Both the position numbers and the translations under genes were made by a program. A model generated the notes under the pieces. The model made no database searches. It was given only the letters and a program-made list of their open reading frames with translations, and was not told where the DNA came from. This document shows, piece after piece, positions 28,301 to 43,300 of a DNA stretch of 64,000 nucleotides. The DNA lies in the NCBI RefSeq assembly GCF_041296385.1, contig NW_027184085.1, positions 10,101,301 to 10,165,300 on the forward strand, read 5' to 3'. Source of the DNA: Aphelocoma coerulescens (Eukaryota > Chordata > Aves > Passeriformes > Corvidae). The stretch's first letter is position 1; the number at the start of each line of letters is the position of its first letter.

Positions 28301-31300
28301 GAAGTGTCTTTCTTCCTGCCACACATTACCTCAGCAGTACAAATATTAGCTTTACCATTAACATTTCTATGTTTGTCCCTCAATTACTGCTTTTTAAAAA
28401 GGTTGATTACTGTTTTAATGTGATTGTTGCTGTGTGTCCTTTACATAATGGTCCAAGTTACTGATCATTTTTCCCTAATGATTATACTTGCAAAAGATGA
28501 TTTTTAATTGCTCTTTTGTGCAGCCTGTTGACTCCATATCTTCACTTTTTTTCTTATAATAATGGCTTGTTTATGTCAAATGTTTGGACAAGCCTGTGCC
28601 AAAAGAATTATTTTATTATCATTTGTCCGGGAAGGATGTCAAGTTAACTGCAGTTTATCTCCCCCACCATCACCATTTCTTCCTTACAAGTATCGTAATT
28701 GTATTAGCAGGATTCCAAAATGGTGGGGCTTCCCAGTTTTTAAAACATTGTTAAAAACTAACCTTATTAAAGGGAAAGTTAAAAACTAACCTCTAAGCTT
28801 CCATCTTTGAATTAGATGGACCTGCTGCATTGAAGATGCTTATTAGCAGAGAGAGCCACACAGTGCTCTGTGTCAGTAGACATAATCTGCCTTTTTCATT
28901 TACTATAGGGCAGATAATTCCTTCTTCTTCCTTCCTCCTTCCTCTTGGAGGACTGTCTGTTAACATGTTTGCTTTTCACACACCTGCTTATGATTTTTTT
29001 TTTTTTGTTTTCTTGATATTTTTTGACTGTTGGATATTCACAGTTCTATAATTCCTTGCAGTTTGTATTAATTTCTGCTAAATTTCCTTCTTCCTGTTCT
29101 TTTTGTGTTCTTTTCCAAATAATTGTATTGCTACATTCCTGTCTTCTTTTAATCAAACAGTGCTTTATGACCTATGTAATGTTTTTCTGTCTGTTAAATA
29201 GTGTTCCTGAGCAAGCCCCAGTTTTCACTAAGGTATCCCAGTCTGAAATTCACTTCCCAGCTGCTGTTGCCCTGGTTGCTTTAGGCTTCAGGAAACAGGC
29301 TTCTCTAAAGCCCAAGGATACACATCACTGGTTGGTGTTGCTTTTTGTTTGCTCAAAGGAAGGGTAATCAAATCATGAGGGCAGATGCCAAGGCAACCAT
29401 TTGTTTTGAGAAAGCAATTAACTCTCCTCTAACCATCAGAATAATATCCAGTGCTGAACTCCAAACTGTACGGTGCTGGATTATCCTTAGTAGTCTTTCA
29501 GAAATTGTGAGGAATACTGTGATACATCTGGCAAATGGCCAGGTAAAGTCCTCCAGACAGTTTCTGTTCCCAGGTGTGCAGCCAGATGTTTGAAGACCCT
29601 CAGCTCAACTCTCCTCTAATGAGATTTGGTGTTCTGCAGCAGACTGCTGTAACCACCCTAGTTGAGATGTCTTCTTGGGATTTAAATCCCCAGTTGTTTG
29701 AGGACTTCTAATTCCAAGTTGCCAGACTCTGCACTGTGTAGCTTTGTTCTTGAGGTAAAAGTATCATAATTTTGCTGGTTTTTCCTCTTCATCTGTAGGA
29801 ACATTCTCCTATGTTTCAAGCTATCCAGCTCTATCCCATTAGGGTCTTCTAACTAACCTGTACGTAAAAAATTCCTTGTTTCTAAAATGCAATACATTTT
29901 GTTTGGTTTTTGAATTTTTTTTTTTTTTTTTTTTTTTTCAGATCTTTGCATTTTTAGCACTGATGTGTCTCATCCTAGCCATTGGCAATGGTATCTGGGA
30001 GCATGATAAGGGCTACTACTTCCAGGTCTATCTGCCCTGGGCAGAGGGTGTCAACTCTGCCCCCTACTCCGGCTTCCTCATGTTCTGGTCATATGTGATC
30101 ATTCTAAACACCGTGGTACCAATTTCACTCTACGTCAGGTACGTGCCAGAAGCTCCTTTCACTTTTGATCTTAGGAGCCTTTGCCTTAACTGGGAGCAGC
30201 ATTTTCCTTAAAACCTAACACAGCCCCATCACAGATGATCCTACACAACCACAGTCATGCTTTTCCTGTTTCTGCTGCCTTCAGAAGGCTTTATCAGGCT
30301 TGGAGTGGGGACAACAGTGAGCCCTGGATGAGGAGAGGATGATTTTGCAGTTAAAGGGGAGGTGTAGGTGTGTAGGATGCTATAGGAGTAGGGCTGGAAG
30401 CCTGCCAGCATTAGCACCTTGCTAACAGTGAATGAGTGGCCTGTTCTTTGACGTAGCTTTAGGACTGTGTGAGGATTGCCAGGTAAGTAGGTGCGGTCAG
30501 GTTGAAGTACTTGGTGCTCTATGATCAGTGTGATTGTTGCCTCTTCCCAGACAATGCAGAGATGTGTTGGTTATTGGCGATAGCCAAGCAGGAGTGGCAG
30601 GTAGGCAATGTGTCTGTGATGCTCTCCAACCTTGGGGCTGGGGTAGAGATTGCATAGCCCTGTTTAATTTATCATTGTACCTGTTTAATTTATCATTGTC
30701 ACCTTTGCTACTGAGACTCTCTTTTGTGTTGGTAACCATGAGGAATGAATTGCATTCCTGTCCAAAGTGAAAATTCGTGTCATCTTCAAGCTGATGCCAT
30801 TCTTTGGTTGTACTGAGTGACATAATGGCTCTCTTGTTGTGGAGTTCTCTGTTGTTTGAGACATGGCTGTGCTCAGCCCCTGGCACTGGGCTCAGCCCAG
30901 CCCACAGCTCTGCTGGAAACCATCTCCTGAAACAGCACCAAGTGAAACCCACTGCTCCTGCCTCACTTCTCAGTCCAAAAACTTCTGAAACTTTCCAAGT
31001 ACTTTTATAAAGTACTGCTTTATAAAACAAAGGAAATGAGTTTGCTGTAAACTTAGCAGATAATTTCAGTGGACCTTGATTCAGCATCCCTTACCACAGG
31101 CCACCTGTGGACAGATGAGTTCAACTTGTCGTTGAACTCAACCTTCAAAGGGTTGACCCTTCAAAGTTGTCTCCTAATTGCAATTGATAATGGTGGTGCT
31201 GAAGATAAAGAGCTTGTCCCTTAAGCTAATGAATCGCCTTCTCTTTCTGTTTCATCAGTGTGGAGATTATACGCTTGGGTAACAGTTTCTACATCGACTG

Positions 31301-34300
31301 GGACCGTAAAATGTATTACCCGCTGAATGACACACCAGCTCAGGCCCGAACCACTACACTCAACGAAGAGCTGGGACAGATCAAGTACATCTTCTCAGAC
31401 AAGACAGGAACTCTCACCCAGAACATCATGTGTTTCAACAAGTGCTCCATCAACGGCAAATCCTATGGTATGTTACCTGTTTGTCGTGCTCTCTGGGTTC
31501 TGTTTCTCTGTGTGCCTCTTCATCCACAGAGACTAAATCTGATATCCAGAAGAGAATGCCATGTAAGGAGCTGCAGTGATCAAGTGCAAGGCTGTCCATC
31601 AGGGATGTCTGGACATCCTGACTGCATCACTTGCCATGTATTAATAGTTTCCCCTTCTTTCTCACTCTTTTATCTCCCTTTTTCTGCCCCACTGTTATCC
31701 CAGCTAAAGAACCAACACTACTAGTTTCTCCTCGTTTGTCCCAGATTTACAATATCTGTACTCAAATTTGCAGGGTTTTTTTTCTGATATCTCTAGTTAG
31801 GTATTCTCAGCTTTTTATTGTATTATTGACATTATTAGCCAGCTATTGCTAACCTTGCAAAACATAACATGTGACTCACATAACTAACTCCCTATTAATC
31901 CCTTATAAAATCAGCCATCCCTCATGGGGCTATCTGCAAATTTTGTCAGATTCTCACACAGTTGTCTCTCACCTTCAGCAATTTCTCATGACATGAGTAG
32001 TCATTTTCCACATCCTTTTCAGGTAGTTGGACTAGTCAAAGACCTGGTCTTTGTCCTTACACCTGACATTCTTCACCCATCAGAAGAGAGAAAAGTTTGT
32101 AGGGAGTTGAAAAACAATAGGAAACAAGAGTAATTATCTCTGTTAAGTCCTAGAAGTCATTGATTTAAAAGGCTTGTTCATGCTATGGCCCCAGGCAGTT
32201 TTCTTCATACTGCTCAAGAGGTGCTAACACTTTGCAAACTGCCTAATTGATTAACATCATTAGATGCCCCAGAGAAATTAGTCCCTGCTTATTCGTATAT
32301 GAATGCTTGCTTTGCCTGTGTCAGACCCGTTGATGCACTAATGTGCCATAAAGCTTGCATCCTTTCTTAGTACTATCAGCTGACTGGAAGAAGATCCTTC
32401 TTCCTATGAATCTGTGTATATTTGGAGACCACCATATCTCAAACAGTGATACTATGATATCTAACATTGGTACTGCTAAACAGTTTGAAATCTCTCCTGT
32501 CATGTGTCCTTAACTGACTTTTCTGAAGCAGATGTCACCACTAACAGATATAGGGTAAGGGTTCAAGAAATGAATGGGAAATACAGGCAAAGAAGTCAAA
32601 CAGTCTATTGCCTGTAGTTTTCTAAATGTTCTTCTAGCACAGTACTTCTCTGTTGTTCAGGGGCATTCAGAAAAGCTGTGCCAGAAAGGATGATCTAGTT
32701 CTGCTCTCCTCTGGGCTTAAGGGAAGGAGATGTACAAAAGCCTCTTGGCTGTGGTTCCCAGGGAATCAACTGATGCTTAGGTTCTCAGGAGGGGTGTTTA
32801 CTGTGTTTTCTTTTATACCCTTGGGGCCTTTGTGAAGGCACACCAGCACTACACTTGATTTTGGTCACAGTTGAGGTTGCTGGGGCAAATATGAGTCAAT
32901 CATTCTTGTAATTCATTGCATTTCAATCTTATTTCTATGAAGTGTTGGGACTGGCTGGCCTTGGCACAGTCCAGACCTTCCTAGAGAAACTTGTCTCTGG
33001 GCAGAAGTTCTAATAATGTATCCTGGAGATGACATTTCTTCAATTCCTGTAACCAGATCATGTGTCCAGGGAATATCAGTAGAGCAGCCTTGCTACCTAG
33101 ATGAGGGGAAAATGGGCTTTGAAGACCACTTTTCTGTGAGTGTCCAGGGACTGCTGCAAATAGTAGGATCCAGGAGCTGGATTTTGAAAGAGAAGGCACA
33201 AAAGAAGTCATACCCTGGAAGCACTTTCATTTCCTGCTTAGCACTAGATCCTCTCTGGGTTCAGCTCAAGACAAGTCTTCTTTACTCAAAAGCCAGTCAT
33301 TTTCATGGTAACTGCTGTGTGTTTCAAGCATCTGTCAGTCTCTGGATTTTGTCATGGACCAACATAGAAACTGACTGTTGTGTATCATCAGTCGTCAGTG
33401 CCCGTGTCAATTTACTGAAACTTTTTAAATAGATTCTAGCTCAGAAACACTTTAACCAATTTTGTGGCTCAGAGACTGCACTTATCCACAGTGTGTGGCT
33501 ATAATTTCATCTTTCTTGCTTGCAGGTGATGTGTATGATATGTCTGGGCAGAGGATAGAAATAAATGAGGTAAGTGCTCAGGTGCTGTCAGGATCTGTGC
33601 TTTTAGTGGACCTGGATAAGTACCAGTGGACACAGCCCACAGAGGCATAGCTTGTGGTTTTGACCCTGCAAGAGCTGATGCTCTTGATGCTCTTAACAGT
33701 GATGTGTGTTCCTCTGGATGTGAGAGAATTCCCAGAGTTAAGTTGCTTTCCAGTAAGCCTGGCTTAAACCTGCAGGTCGGGAGCAGCCCACTGTCCCTTC
33801 TGCTTCACCAGACATCCTGGTGCATGCACAGCTTCTCTTGAACACCTGACCATTGGTGTTTGTTGGAGACTTGGACATAGGTGAATTTTATTAACCTTGG
33901 TATTTTATTAAAGCTTTAGTGAGGAATTAGTGAGTGCAGTTCATACCAATAGCGAGGTCACTGTCAAATTCCTCTAATGTCTGGACTTCAGAAAGAGTGA
34001 AAATATGTCATTTCTACATTTCTCTTTAGCTTCTGCTTGCTGGCACAAACGCACATGTCTTTATTTCTAAAATGTCTGAAAGCTGCATGCAGGCAACATG
34101 ATGATGAAAATCCCTCTCCCTGTTCCAATGATTCATTTCCAGGCCATTCAGAGTTTTAATTGCCCACTGAAATAGGCTTGTTTGTCCTGAGTGCTGTGCC
34201 TCCAGCCTGCCCTCTCTCCGTCAGCCTTGCTTGGTGACACACACTGGACCCCTGCCAACTGTCCACCCCACCCTGCTGCTCGTGACACTCTGGGGAGCAG

Positions 34301-37300
34301 AATCCTGCAGAGTCCTCCAGCAATCCACGACGCTGCTGTGCCTGGACCTTGCTGTACAGACGAGTGTGGGAGGGGTCAGTCTGTGCTCTTGGACTGAGTG
34401 CTAAATGTCAATGTGCAGAGGTCAAAAGGATGATTCCCATCCTGGAAACTCTGAGCTCACCGGAGATGGGGCGGGAGACAGAATTGTCTGAGGCAGGCTT
34501 GGCAGTCCATTACTCCATGACACATGGTGCAGTGAGCTTCTGGACATTTCTTCAGTGTGTTCTACTCTGCTTGACAAAATGGGCAGTGCCCATGGAGTTT
34601 AACCTTTACATCACCTGTCTGTCCTATTTTTTTCCATATCAGGATTTTTTCTGGCATTGAGAGAATGTGGTGGATAAGACAACCTTTTGAATTGTTTTAA
34701 ACTAGGCTCCTGCATTCCAGTATCACAGGCAGCCTTTGACATCATGAACACAATGCCTCCAAGCATGCATGTGTTGAAGGCAGGCACTTCTTTGCTATAG
34801 GTATCCATTGGCAGGGATCCTGTTGGAGCGTTAGCTGCTGCTCAGAGAGGCAGTTTAGCTAATGGGTTCATAGCCTGAGTAGTACTCTGAAAGGCGCATC
34901 TAGTGCCTGTCCTGTCCCATGATTAAATACCTTTCATGACTTCCCATTTCCTTAAACCCACCAATCTCTGTCATGAGCAGCCAGCCCTGCAGGATAGGGT
35001 CCTCTGTAAATGTGAGGAGCAGAGAGGGCCTGTGTTGGCCAGGCATTGGTGTACATCCATGTGAGAGCTCAACAAATAATACCAAGCCATGTTTTTTTTC
35101 AGAACACAGAGAAGGTTGATTTCTCATACAACCCATTAGCCGACCCAAAGTTTGCCTTCTATGACCACAGCCTGGTTGAAGCCGTGAAGCTGAATGATGT
35201 CCCAACACACAGGTTCTTCCGGCTGCTCTCACTTTGCCACACAGTGATGCCAGAGGAGAAGAAGGAAGGTGAGTACTGTTGAAGGCACTGGAATGAGTGG
35301 TTATGTTCACTTGCACCACAGCATGTCGTCTCTCCACAGAAGCTGTTACTGGTCCTTTTGGCTCCCTGGTGATTTTCTGTACTGTGGCTACACATAAATT
35401 AGTGTCTTTGGAGATGCCACATGGGAAGAGAAAGGACCAGGGCCTCCACTGCCTGTGTGTTCCTATGGTGGAACAGACGTATCATACTGCAAACACCACA
35501 TCTCTGGAGTGTGGAAATTGCAGGTGCCACAGCTTCCCTGGGGTGGCAGAGGCTTGCCCCACTCTTTCTCTACTCTTTTGCTAGTCCCACAAAGCAAAGA
35601 ACATGGAGCACCTACTCATTGGAGACTCATTGGCTCCTCTCACCCAGTGTTCCCACAGCTACTGGGTCAGCCTCCTCAAATCCCAGGCAGGATGAAAACC
35701 ATACTTTAAAGGCTAGAATTAATTGACAGGTATTAGGTGAAAATACTGATCAGAAAAATATGTGCAGATCTAACTAGAAGGGGCTAAACCCAAGGAACTT
35801 GTCCTCTCAGTGAGATGTTGGACTCCAAAGAGAGTGATTAAAGTCCCCAAAAGAATCCAGGGGGTCTCTTGCACTATCCTGGAGGATGAGTTGGTGGGAC
35901 TTGATGGAGATGTGTGGACATAAGGTGCTTTTTAGTGCTGCACTTCTGTGGAAAGACAGAAAAGCAAAGGGATAACTGCTGTATAATGTGTTGGATTTTG
36001 TACTTTTTTTAGCTCACAAATAGGTCAGATGCCACATTACATTTTTTTTCTTTCATGTCAGGTAACTTGGTGTATCAAGCACAATCTCCTGATGAGGGAG
36101 CCCTAGTCACTGCTGCCAGAAACTTTGGATTTGTTTTCCGGGCCCGCACACCAGAGACCATCACTGTCGTGGAAATGGGAGAAACAAAAATATACAAACT
36201 TCTGGCCATTCTTGATTTCAACAATGTTCGCAAGCGAATGTCTGTGATTGGTATGTTCCCTTTGCTGCTTTCTTTCCTTCCTGACTTTTTAGGTTCTGGA
36301 GCTGTCCCTTATTCTGCTATGATCCATTTTTCTAGGAGACCTCTTTTGCAATGTGCTCTGAATAACATTTATTTCTGAGGGCTTGAGATGTGCTGCCTTG
36401 ACTTTATAAGTCCTGTTACACAGGAACAGTGCCAGAAAAATACTTAAAGGAGGCAGGTGGGAGAAATCTCAACATCTGGACCACAGGGATGCAAGCCAGC
36501 CTCCTGAAGACGCTGAGCTTTTCATATATCTTGCTCCCCCCATTACAATGCAGGAAAGGCCTTTCTTCTACTCAGCTTTTAAATTATCAGTGAAATTTGA
36601 GGAAGTAGGAAAGGAGAAAGCAAGAATGAACTGAGAAACCCACTTTCCTGAACAGAAAATGGAGAAATTACTCAAGAAACCTTTTGTAGCCTTTATTAAC
36701 CCTTCAACATACTCAAATATATCAGGAATATCATAACTGTAGTTACAGTTTACTGGTAGGAGAAATAGGAAAAGTAGGACCAGTTCCCTAAAAACAAGTT
36801 GTTCTTAACTTCTGAGTGAAGTTCTGCCTGTAGGGACAACGTAGTGTCTGCTCAGACCAACGCACGCTCATCTTTTCTAAGCAGAGCTTGTCTTGATTCC
36901 TGGGAGTTGGCCAAAACTTGGGGAAATTCAGACACCTGTAGAAATTTTTCTTGATTTTGATTGAAGAGCTGTGTACCTCAAGAGCATCATTCTGGGATTT
37001 GTAGCATTTCTTTTCCTCTTCCTCACAGTGCGAAGTCCAGAAGGTGACTTGACTTTGTACTGCAAGGGGGCTGACACCATTCTTTATGAACTGCTTCATC
37101 CATCCTGCAACTCTCTCAAAGAGGAGACCACAGAACACCTGAATGTAAGTGCTTCCTTCTCAGCAGCATCTCTGCTTTTCTCCAGCATACTTTGTCTTCA
37201 GGAAAAAAAACCCAGATTTTAGAAACAGCACTTAAGCACCAATTTTTTGTTATGGACTAGAGAAACAAATTAATTTCTATGGCCTTAGGTATCAGATTAG

Positions 37301-40300
37301 TTGCCTAAGCATGAGCACCAGCTGCCATTTGAACTGCTCCAGGACACTCAGCAGATCAAGGGAGGTGATTCTGTCCTTCTGCTTCTGCTCTTGTAAGACC
37401 TCACCTGGAATACTGTCCAGCTCTGGGATCCTCAACATAAGAACATTGACCTGTTGGAGTGAGTCTATGGCTACGAAGATGATCAGAGGGCTGGAGTGCC
37501 TCTCCTGTGGCTGAGAGCTTTGGATTTGTTCAGCCTGGAGAAGAGAAGGCTCTGGGCAGACCTTATAACACCTTCCAGTACCTGAAGGAGCTACAAGAGA
37601 ACTGGAGAGGGACTTTTTACAAGGGCAGGTAGTGATAAAGCAAGGATTAATGGCTTTAAACTGAAAAAGGGTAGATTTTGATTAAATATTAGAAAGAAAT
37701 TCTTTACTGTGAGGGTAATGGGACACTGGAACAGGTTGTCCAGAGAAGATGTAGATGCTTCCATGCTGGAAGTGTTCAAGACCAAGTTGGATGGGGCTCT
37801 GAGCAACCTGGTCTGGTGTAAGGTGTCCCTATCCATGGCAGGGGAGTTGAAATGAGATGATCTTTAAGGTCCCTGCCAACCCAAGACAGTCTGTCATTCT
37901 ATGATTCTATAATATGGACAAAGATGGCAAATACAATGCAGGACATTTAGAAGACCTGTGACCTGTTCCTGATGAACCTTTACTCCAAGCCTGGGGAGAC
38001 ACCTCCCACAGAGGCATTTCACAAATACATCTTTGCTGTTCCACCAAACACTAAGCTCCACACTGTACATCAGAAAGCACAGTTAAAAGAACTTGCTGAG
38101 ATGCAGTGACTGGCTGTGCTCATGCTGTGCGTTTCAGACAGAATTCGTATCCTAAAAATGTTGAACCCACGTCCAAAATTGAAGGTTGTGTTCAGTGTTT
38201 ATTTAGGTCTAACTACTCTGGACCTCTTGTTGAGAAATATGAGCCTGGGAAACAAATGCCTGGTTACTGTAAAGCTTTAGAGACAGAAAGTAGAAAAGCC
38301 CTTTTGAGTTTTTTCTTCATAAGGACCATGGATGGCAACGATAAAGTGGTCTGGAATTGCTATTTAAAAATACCACAAGGTTTGTGGCCTAAGGTGTAAT
38401 TTTTTTCACATTTCCTCTGCAAACTTTACCAAGATGCTTTTACTGGTCGGCTTTCTGAGGGTCCTTTGTAAGGCTGGCTGACCAGAGTGTTCTTGGACTT
38501 TTCTGCCTCACCACTGTATTGCAGGAGTTTGCTGGAGAAGGCCTGAGGACACTCGTGGTGGCCTACAAAAGCTTGGAGGAAGATTACTTTCAGGACTGGA
38601 TCGGGCGTCACCATGAAGCAAGCACTGCCTTGGAAGGACGGGAAGACAAACTGTCGGAGTTATATGAAGAGATTGAAAAAGACCTAATGGTTGGTAATTC
38701 AGGGAATCTGGGCCAAGCTGTGGGGGAGGCAGCAAGGGTGGTGGTTTGTCAATAAACAGCTCAGTATGACTTTGGTAAACACTGCTCTGCAAACAGTTCA
38801 GTGGGCTGTGTGACAGGAGCAGTTCAGAACAGGGCAGCCCTGGGTGTTCACTGGCACCTCCATCAGGAGCCCATTGCTGCGGTGTCAGCCACTGGCCAGG
38901 GGAATGGTTTTATTTTAACTCACGTGGGTGTCAGAGTAGCTTTCTCATGATGAAGTGACGTACCAGCGCCTGCAGGAGATGTTGTGGACACAAATACTTC
39001 ATAGCTGTCCTTTGTATGTGCAAATGGCTGATCTGTTTATTTTTCAGCCTTTGAAATGGCAGACAGTGAATAATTCCCTGTGCCCCTGAGAGTGTCTCCT
39101 TTGTTCTTCCAGCCCTGGGCAGGATGGGTAGATGATATCCATGAACACGTTTGTGTCAATTTGAAACAGAGATAAAGTGTGATCTTTGAGTCTTTCTTCT
39201 CTCCCTCAGTGTTGTTACAGTTTTTAAGTGCCCTGGAGGGTTCTGCCTGTGTTTTAGAGCCATGAATAATGAATGAAAAGCACGTGTGGGATCTGAGGAG
39301 AAGCAATCCAGCTTTTGCACTCGTGGCAGTGCTTTCCTGAAATCCTGGAAATCCTGGCAGCCACCTTTGCTCCTTCCATTAGCTGTATGCTCAGAATGCC
39401 AGCAGGGCTCAAGGAAGAAGCAAGTGTGAGCTGTGGATGCGAGCCTTTGGAAGTTGCATAGTCTCTCTAGCTGGATGAGGGAGTGCTGTAAAATGGGGAT
39501 TGTACAATTTTGAGGACCCTGTACAGAAGTTCAGTCAGAGCTTACAGTGTAGTTACCTACATTGATAACACTCATAGCTGATGTATGATGGACATCCCAG
39601 GATGCCAAAAGGGATCCTGGTCTTAAAGCCAACCTCTGAATTTAGTCTCCCAGCAGCAGGAGGTAGGTGGTAGCAGTGAAACCTGAGGTAGCAGTGAAAC
39701 CTCCATGTCCCTTTGACAGCAGGTTAAAGCCACCATCTCCAAATAGCAGAGAAAGCAGTAACTTTAGAAAAATGAAGGTTTGTGTCCTGAGCAGTCTAGG
39801 GTGTAGCTGTGTGACAGTGTGGAGCAGGGGTGGGGACAGGTCTGTTAAGGGCTGGAGAATATGTTTAGCAGCCATGTGACATCTGCAGTACTGCACAGCT
39901 GGGATTGAGTTCTGCACAAGAGGAGGTTTGGGGACATGGATCCACAGTGTCTTTGTCACTCTGTTAAAGCTCTGTCTGCTGTGAAGGGAGCACATGGAAC
40001 AACACAGACCTGTAGCTCTGCAAACATTCTTGCAAATAATTTCATGCATATTTATAATCCATCAGAGCCTGGGGGGATTAGAGACTAGAACATCTGCAGG
40101 ATCAGGGCTGTACTCTGTAAAGTAAATTTGCTGAGGAAAAATGACAATCAGTACAACCTTATTCTTGGGGATTTCATTTGTGTTTGGTTGAGTTAGTTTT
40201 AATGCTTTCTCCTCTGGTAGCAGTGGGAGGACTTAACCAGCTCCCTGCCATTTCTGTTAAGCTGCTAGGTGCCACAGCCATCGAGGACAAGCTACAAGAT

Positions 40301-43300
40301 GGGGTCCCACAGACAATTGAGACTCTTGCCAAAGCCAACATCAAGATATGGGTTCTTACTGGAGATAAGCAAGGTAAAGGCACTACGGCTTTGGATGCTT
40401 CTCTTCTCCCACTGGTGGGTTGGTTCTGCTAAGACCTGTGTTCTCATCCTTTGAAAACTGCACAGAAGACAAACTTACAGGGCTTTGCTTCATTGCCAGC
40501 TACACAAAATTTCAGTTGGCTGGAATTAGACTGGCTGACTGTAGCTTGTACCTGTCCTTAATTTCTGTCCTGAGGGTGGAAGCAGGGTGAAGGCAGAATC
40601 CTTCGTCTTTGGAGAGGTGACAGTAAGCCTCCCCTAGTCCCTGACATAGGCTGTGAAAAGGTGCCAGCTTCATCCAGTTGATCATTCAGTTAAAGAAGGT
40701 GGAAAAAATATTGTCTTGTTTTCCAGAAGCTTTAATGTTAAAGTGGATGTTGGGTGTGTTTCAGTTTGTTTCTGGCTCTCATCATTCCAAATAGAAACAG
40801 AGGAGAAACATAGGCTTTTGGAGGTGAAAAGAACAGTAAATAGACTCCAGTGAATTCTTTTGGAGACATAATATATTCACTGAAACAATGGTGTTTCAGG
40901 GAGGTCAAAAGTGTTTGTAAATAATTTCATCCAAGACATGAGCAGAGAATTTTTGAGAAAAATGAAACATTTCATTTTGTCATGTTCCAGATGCATTAAT
41001 TTTGCTATAAAATAACAAAATATGTTTTTCAGAATTTTATGGACAAAATGTCATACTCTTTTTCAGAGCTGTGGCTTGGGGCTTTTCTGGAAGTATGGAG
41101 AGGGCAAATTAAAATCCTGAAAAAAATTTTTGAATCAACACGAAGTGCTTTTTGTTTCTCCAAGTATGTTGGTCAAAGGCTGTTTTAAGCTTTTTGGTAG
41201 AGTTATTTTTTCCTGTGGTCTTGTGAAGTCGGATTTGCTGCTACATCCAAAGTGACTCTCCTGGCTGTCTTACTGTTGACTCTGAAAGGCTTCAGTCTCT
41301 TTTGAGTCAGAAAGAGAGCTTTTGTCATGTGTACAAATAGGCCACAGAAGTGGGTGAATTTGGGGCTGCTAAAGTGGATTATCCTCCTGGTTTATCTTTC
41401 CCAGAGACAGCAATGAATATTGGATACTCCTGCAACTTGCTGAACGATGACATGGAAGATGTTTTTGTTATTGAAGGCAGCACATCTGATGACGTACTGA
41501 ATGAGCTGAGGTAAATGGCTGAAACACAATTCGCTGCTGTGCACTAGCACTATTTGTGTTTTGTATCATTCCACCTTTTTTCTCCTGTCAGCTTTCCTTG
41601 TTGCAGTTCATTCAAGGACCTTAGATAAGGGACACCTGTCTCCCTGGAAGATCCAGAAGCTAAACACAGTGTAGAGATCTCCTCTGAGAGTAAATGCTGA
41701 AGCATCTTGATCCAAGAGCTCAAATTAAATAAAGGGATAAGAAAGCAGAGTCAGATAGGGAGTATCAGCTGAAATTCACCAGAAGTGATCCTGAGCCACA
41801 AAGCTTTGGCTCCAGGTTTGAGCTATGCTGTTGCTCTGCTGTGTTGCCATTTATTCACATTGCTGTCCTTTGTCTGGATATATCCTTTGTCTGGATACTT
41901 TTCTGGCAGTATCTGAGAACCTGCCTTCCTTCCTCACCTCCTCTGTAGACACGGGTTCTTAGGTAAAGGTGAAAAATGGAAAAGGTTTGCAGTCCTTTTC
42001 TCTTGGAATAGACGGTTGCCTGACAACATGCACAGAAAATTGGATGCCCTTTGGGATACCATCCTTCGTGACACTCAGATGGTTTGTTAGACTTCAAATC
42101 AGCAGAAGTTTAGCAACACTTGTTAGAGTTTCAGAAACGTAGATGATCTGTGCACACAGCAGTAGCTAAACAACGCATGTTGTTGTAGGGATACAGTAAA
42201 AATTGGACTGAACTATCAAAGGGAAGCATTGATTTTTTTGTTTTCATAAAGTTGTTTTAACAAAACATGATATATCTTTTCACGATTTTCATTACTTTCT
42301 TGTGTTTGGTTTTTTTTTTTTAAGGAATGCAAGGAAAAAGATGAAGCCAGACTCCTTTCTGGACAGTGATGAAATCAACATTCAGTTTCAAAAATCTTCA
42401 AAAAACCAAATAATTTTACCTGATGAGCAAGCAAATGGCATGTACGGTCTGGTTATCACTGGTCACAGCCTGGTAAGGAAGGTTCAGAGCCTTGTTAGGG
42501 ATGAGTTCCCTGAAGAACTTACTGGAAGGACATACTGGCAGTCTGAAAAATGCTTTAAAATTCAACTCTAGAGGACAAGAATTTTTTTCCCCTAATTGAG
42601 AACTAGGTTCAGTGGTTATTTGAGCTGAGACATCAAAGGTGACAGACAATGTTTCGGAAGACAGGAACAGAGAACAGTTGGCCTTGATCTTTGGTGAACA
42701 AAAGGGGTAGAGTAGCTGGATCATATTTAATTTCTGGAAAGACACTGGAAAAATAACCAGGTTTGTGTTTGCAGCAAGATGATAACACAAGATGTGGGTT
42801 TCAATGCCAAGGACATACTCTACTAAATACAGTTGAAAACAGATATGCTTAATTGATAGGATAGAGATCTTATAACTTAAGTAATGTATTGATTCTCTCA
42901 TGATGTTCTTCCAAGCAAGCTGAAGGAATACACTCTAGATTAAATTGCTAAATGACAGATGAAAGACTGTGGCTCTGAAGGGCTCACTGTTGATCTAAAA
43001 CAACAGTTAGCTATCATCTGCAGAGGGTTATCCCACATCTCTTTGATGGTCAGTGTTTGCATTAACTGCTTAGAAAGAGAGAAGGTAACACCAGGCTGGG
43101 AGAGGGTACAAAGAAACCTGAGTCAAGCATGATCTGGAAAGCACAGGGGGAAACTGAGTCATTTGGGGTTTCTGAGTCTGGAGAATACTGATCAGTCTTG
43201 GTAATAGTTTTCAAATTATAACAGGTAAACAAAGTAATGGAATTAAACTGAGATAAGAGAGTTTTTGGGTGAAATGTCTTCCTGGTGAGAATAGTGAATC

